Assembly (NCBI GenBank): GCA_021737445.1
Contig: JAIPDY010000257.1
Span: 1-8,499 of the forward strand
Source of the DNA: Desulfotignum sp.
GTDB taxonomy: Bacteria > Desulfobacterota > Desulfobacteria > Desulfobacterales > Desulfobacteraceae
Reading direction: 5' to 3'
Length of the DNA: 8,499 nucleotides
The notes below the pieces were generated by a model, which saw nothing but the letters and a program-made list of their open reading frames with translations, had not been told where the DNA came from and searched no databases. This document shows positions 6,146 to 8,499 of the stretch, in pieces (the stretch's first letter is position 1; each line of letters opens with the position of its first letter). Both the position numbers and the translations under genes were made by a program.

Positions 6146-7381
6146 TCAAAATACAAAGTCGATGGCGGCGCTGAACAGGTTGGCCGACCCCCCGGGTTCA
6201 AATCCCGGCTGTGTGTTGGTTAAAACACCTGGTGAGCCTTCATCCAGATCAAGGTGCTGGTACTGTATTTTCAGGGCTGCATTCAGGATGAAATCCCAGC
6301 GGATACCCACGGATATGCTTTTTTGCTGGGCTGCGGATCCCAGTATCTGGTTCAGCGCGGCATTCAGCCCTGCAGCGTGAGCAGCCTGCACTGCCGGAAG
6401 TCCCGCCAGAGACAAACCCGGAGTCGAGGTGTCGCCGTGGGCCTTGACTTGCGCCAGGGTCATATAGGGGGTGACCTCTCCGAAACGATACCCGCCGGTG
6501 ATATACCAGCCTCTGATATCTCCAATAAAAGTACGGCTGTCCATCCACGCCCACTCGCCCATCACGAACCACTCGCCAGGGTCATAGCGCAGGCCCAGGC
6601 TTATATTTTCGAAGCGTTTGCCGTCAACATCGTATCGGTCAGCAATGGCTTCACCCTGTGCCCCGAACTGCCTGAAAGCATCAAAGAACGGGTTAAGACC
6701 TTCCAACGTCAGGCGGTAACGGAAATAACTGGCAAACAGGGTGGCTGCACCCCATTCCAGGGTATTGCTCAGCCCCACAACGTCGCGGGCACTTGCCTCG
6801 CTTCCGTCGGGTGTATCGGCGTCCTTGCCGCCGTACAGGGCCCGCAGGGTATTGGTGAACCCATCGAAACGGAAACGGTAACTCAAGTCGATACCATCAA
6901 CATTGGCGACGGGTATCATGCCATAGACCTCTTTGGGAGGACGGATCCATGGTATCGCATACCTCACTTTCCGGTACTCGGAAACCATGAACGTCTGCTG
7001 GACCATGCGCCCGGCGCGTAAGCTCAGGTCCGGGGTTATGTCAAAAGTGAGATTGGCCCACTCAACGGTCGGTGTGTAGTTTTCGTCGTAACGCTGCTCA
7101 GAGACCACCTGCAGGATGCCGGTCAACCGGGGCGTGAGATTGGTGGTGATCTGCACTCCCAGCACGCTGTCCACTTCAGGGCTCCAGTCACGGGTGTACC
7201 CTGCCCCGTCGGGAGCGAACAGGTTTGAGGCAAAATCTGCCTGGTCCTCGTCAGAATGGACTACTCCGAGCGTACCAAAGCCGTTGAACGAAAAGTTCGG
7301 AAATTCAGCAGCCTGTGCACCTGCGGCGGTCACGCAGATGAACATGGCGGCCGCTGTAGCAATTACCAGTTTTCTCATCAT
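6146..7381 (-). CDS. Outer-membrane beta-barrel, porin-like
   Basis: 411 residues with a signal peptide (MMRKLVIATAAAMF, cleavage after AQA at about residue 24). The mature protein starts FNGFGTLGVV and shows many alternating hydrophobic/polar strands with aromatic girdle residues (for example WYITGGYRF, SISVGIRWDFIL, LKIQYQHL). It ends AAIDFVF, with the C-terminal Phe typical of barrels recognised by the BAM assembly machinery. A conserved-looking central block (VEWANLTFDITPDLSLRAGR, then YRKVRYAIPWIRPPKEVYG) recalls an uncharacterised porin group; this is from memory. A role in solute passage or ligand presentation to the periplasmic partner is inferred. Its first ATG overlaps the upstream GGDEF-EAL stop as ATGA. 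A second ATG (7378) is better spaced (6 bases) from the AAGGG on the - strand, so the true start may be one codon later. Confidence 0.88.
   Translation of the reverse strand: MMRKLVIATAAAMFICVTAAGAQAAEFPNFSFNGFGTLGVVHSDEDQADFASNLFAPDGAGYTRDWSPEVDSVLGVQITTNLTPRLTGILQVVSEQRYDENYTPTVEWANLTFDITPDLSLRAGRMVQQTFMVSEYRKVRYAIPWIRPPKEVYGMIPVANVDGIDLSYRFRFDGFTNTLRALYGGKDADTPDGSEASARDVVGLSNTLEWGAATLFASYFRYRLTLEGLNPFFDAFRQFGAQGEAIADRYDVDGKRFENISLGLRYDPGEWFVMGEWAWMDSRTFIGDIRGWYITGGYRFGEVTPYMTLAQVKAHGDTSTPGLSLAGLPAVQAAHAAGLNAALNQILGSAAQQKSISVGIRWDFILNAALKIQYQHLDLDEGSPGVLTNTQPGFEPGGSANLFSAAIDFVF
7378..7381 (-). promoter_or_regulatory. ATGA stop/start overlap between GGDEF-EAL and barrel genes
   Basis: The TGA stop (7378-7380) of the upstream gene overlaps the ATG (7379-7381) of the barrel gene. 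An AAGGG ribosome-binding sequence lies just upstream, within the end of the first gene. This arrangement normally means coupled translation within one transcript. Confidence 0.75.
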
Positions 7382-8499
7382 AAGCCCTTGTGTAAAGTGT
7401 TCTGAACAATATCCTGGATTTGATCTGCCGGCAAAGGCCTGCTGAACAAATAGCCCTGGATTTCGTCACATCCATGCTCCTGTAAAAAGGTTAACTGCTC
7501 TTTTGTTTCCACGCCTTCGGCAATGGTTTTCATATTCAGGCCGTGGGCCATAACAATCGTTGCCCTGACAATAGCTTGATCTCTGCTGTCAGACACGACA
7601 TCATCAATAAAGGATTTATCGATCTTCAAATAATCCAGCGGCAGTTTTTTCAAATAGCTCAAGGATGAATATCCCGTACCAAAATCATCAATTGCAAGCT
7701 CTATCCCCAGATCGTTCAGTTCAGTCAGGATCTGAAGCTCTTTTTCAGTGTTGCCCATAAGGGTGCTTTCTGTTATTTCCAATCCCAGGCAGTTCGGAGA
7801 AATCATCGTATCCTGCAAGGCCGCCTTTATTATGCCTGTCAGATCCTGTTTCTCAAACTGGTGGCTCGACACGTTCAGGGCAACGTTGATCTGCTTGTAA
7901 CCGGCCTTTTGCCATGTTTGGATTTGCCTGCACACGGTGCGTATGACAAACTCTCCGATGGGCAGGATGAGACCGCTTTTTTCAGCGATGGGGATAAACA
8001 GCATGGGTGAAATCAACCCCCTGTCTGGATGATTCCAGCGTATCAGCGCTTCCATCCCTGTGACGGTTCTGGTTGCCGCATTGACCTTTGGTTGGTAGTA
8101 GAGCACAAGCTCTTTTCGCTCAAGTGCTCTGTGCAGTTCGCTTTCCAGCGTCAAAATTTCCAGAACAGCGGAATGCATGGATTTTGAGTAAAAGCAATAG
8201 TTGTTTATCCCTTTGCTCTTTGTTTGTCTCATCGCTTTTTCAGCGTTTAACAAAAGCGCATCCACATCTTTTCCGTCATCAGGATACAGGGCAATACCCA
8301 TACTGGCTGTTATGAAAACCTCGCGGCCGTCCAGATTATACGGTGCAGCTATTTCCTTGAGCAATCGCCTGGCAAGTTTTGCTGCGCACTGAGCATGGTT
8401 CAGATCATGGGCCAATACGATAAATTCGTCTCCGCCCGGCCGGGATATAACAGTTTCTGTTTCACCTTTAACTGATCTGGCAACAAAGTCGCTTTTCCG
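7378..8499 (-). CDS. GGDEF-EAL c-di-GMP enzyme (N-terminal part beyond window)
   Basis: The visible 373 residues are the end of the GGDEF domain and a full EAL domain; the frame is open to the window edge, so the sensor part and start are missing. The TTG at 8415 is an internal Leu just after the GGDEF motif, not a start. GGDEF is intact (visible residues 22-26, preceded by RP). An RxxD-type RKSD occurs at the very edge but is separated from GGDEF by 17 residues because of an insert (around SVKGETETVIS). EAL residues are complete: EAL (150-152), NVSSHQF, LEITES, DDFGTGYSS (from 271), LKIDKSF, AEGVE, IQGYLFSRP. Phosphodiesterase activity is therefore likely and cyclase activity possible. It is the furthest-upstream visible gene of the apparent operon. 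Its base composition looks lower in G+C than the three genes that follow. Confidence 0.92.
   Translation of the reverse strand, partial: RKSDFVARSVKGETETVISRPGGDEFIVLAHDLNHAQCAAKLARRLLKEIAAPYNLDGREVFITASMGIALYPDDGKDVDALLLNAEKAMRQTKSKGINNYCFYSKSMHSAVLEILTLESELHRALERKELVLYYQPKVNAATRTVTGMEALIRWNHPDRGLISPMLFIPIAEKSGLILPIGEFVIRTVCRQIQTWQKAGYKQINVALNVSSHQFEKQDLTGIIKAALQDTMISPNCLGLEITESTLMGNTEKELQILTELNDLGIELAIDDFGTGYSSLSYLKKLPLDYLKIDKSFIDDVVSDSRDQAIVRATIVMAHGLNMKTIAEGVETKEQLTFLQEHGCDEIQGYLFSRPLPADQIQDIVQNTLHKGL

Noticed and set aside
6130..6201. Extended N-terminus of the PstS-like protein starting at 6201
   Set aside because: The extra 24 residues would overlap the barrel gene's C-terminal codons and put a long polar, Pro-rich stretch ahead of a clear signal peptide; ATGs nearer the hydrophobic segment fit better.
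6254..7021. 255-codon open frame on the + strand
   Set aside because: Antisense to the barrel gene, whose signal peptide, strands and C-terminal Phe make it the real gene; the + frame shows no family features.
3345..8499. Pair of similar GGDEF-EAL coding regions as a DNA repeat or recent duplication
   Set aside because: Similarity is confined to family motifs; the proteins differ in most other positions, in the GGDEF insert and in base composition.

Overview
The window reads as part of a Gram-negative chromosome, most likely from an anaerobic or microaerobic member of the Desulfobacterota (Desulfobacteraceae-like). The outer-membrane barrel with its C-terminal Phe shows a Gram-negative envelope. 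The phylum is only an inference from the mix of genes: a NadA close to the proteobacterial type, a SelO with a Cys-type tail, a rubredoxin-less rubrerythrin-like protein and several c-di-GMP proteins. No rRNA, tRNA, CRISPR array, insertion sequence or phage gene was seen.

Layout. On the + strand, the left edge holds most of nadA (quinolinate synthase), whose true N-terminus lies just outside the window. Everything else is on the - strand. selO/ydiU (protein AMPylase) converges on nadA across a 106-bp gap. A 101-bp gap containing a 9-bp inverted repeat then separates selO from a tightly packed group running from the right edge leftwards: a GGDEF-EAL protein cut by the edge, an outer-membrane porin-like barrel, a small secreted PstS-like (phosphate-binding-protein-like) protein, a membrane-bound CACHE-GGDEF-EAL protein, and a rubredoxin-less rubrerythrin-like diiron protein. 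The junctions are an ATGA overlap, a gap of about 16 bp, an 8-bp overlap and a 13-bp gap whose Shine-Dalgarno overlaps the preceding stop codon. This is strong evidence for one operon with coupled translation.

How the genes may work together. The five-gene group has one candidate component in each envelope layer: barrel (outer membrane), small binding-type protein (periplasm), CACHE sensor with two membrane helices (inner membrane), and two cytoplasmic GGDEF-EAL output modules whose catalytic motifs are all intact. The simplest inference is an envelope-sensing c-di-GMP unit, with a diiron protein attached as a redox or peroxide output or protector. The ligand is unknown. The barrel, small periplasmic protein and CACHE-GGDEF-EAL genes look richer in G+C than the genes on either side, so they may have been recruited as a cassette.

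No stretch longer than 300 bases lacks a gene. The two intergenic gaps are described as features.
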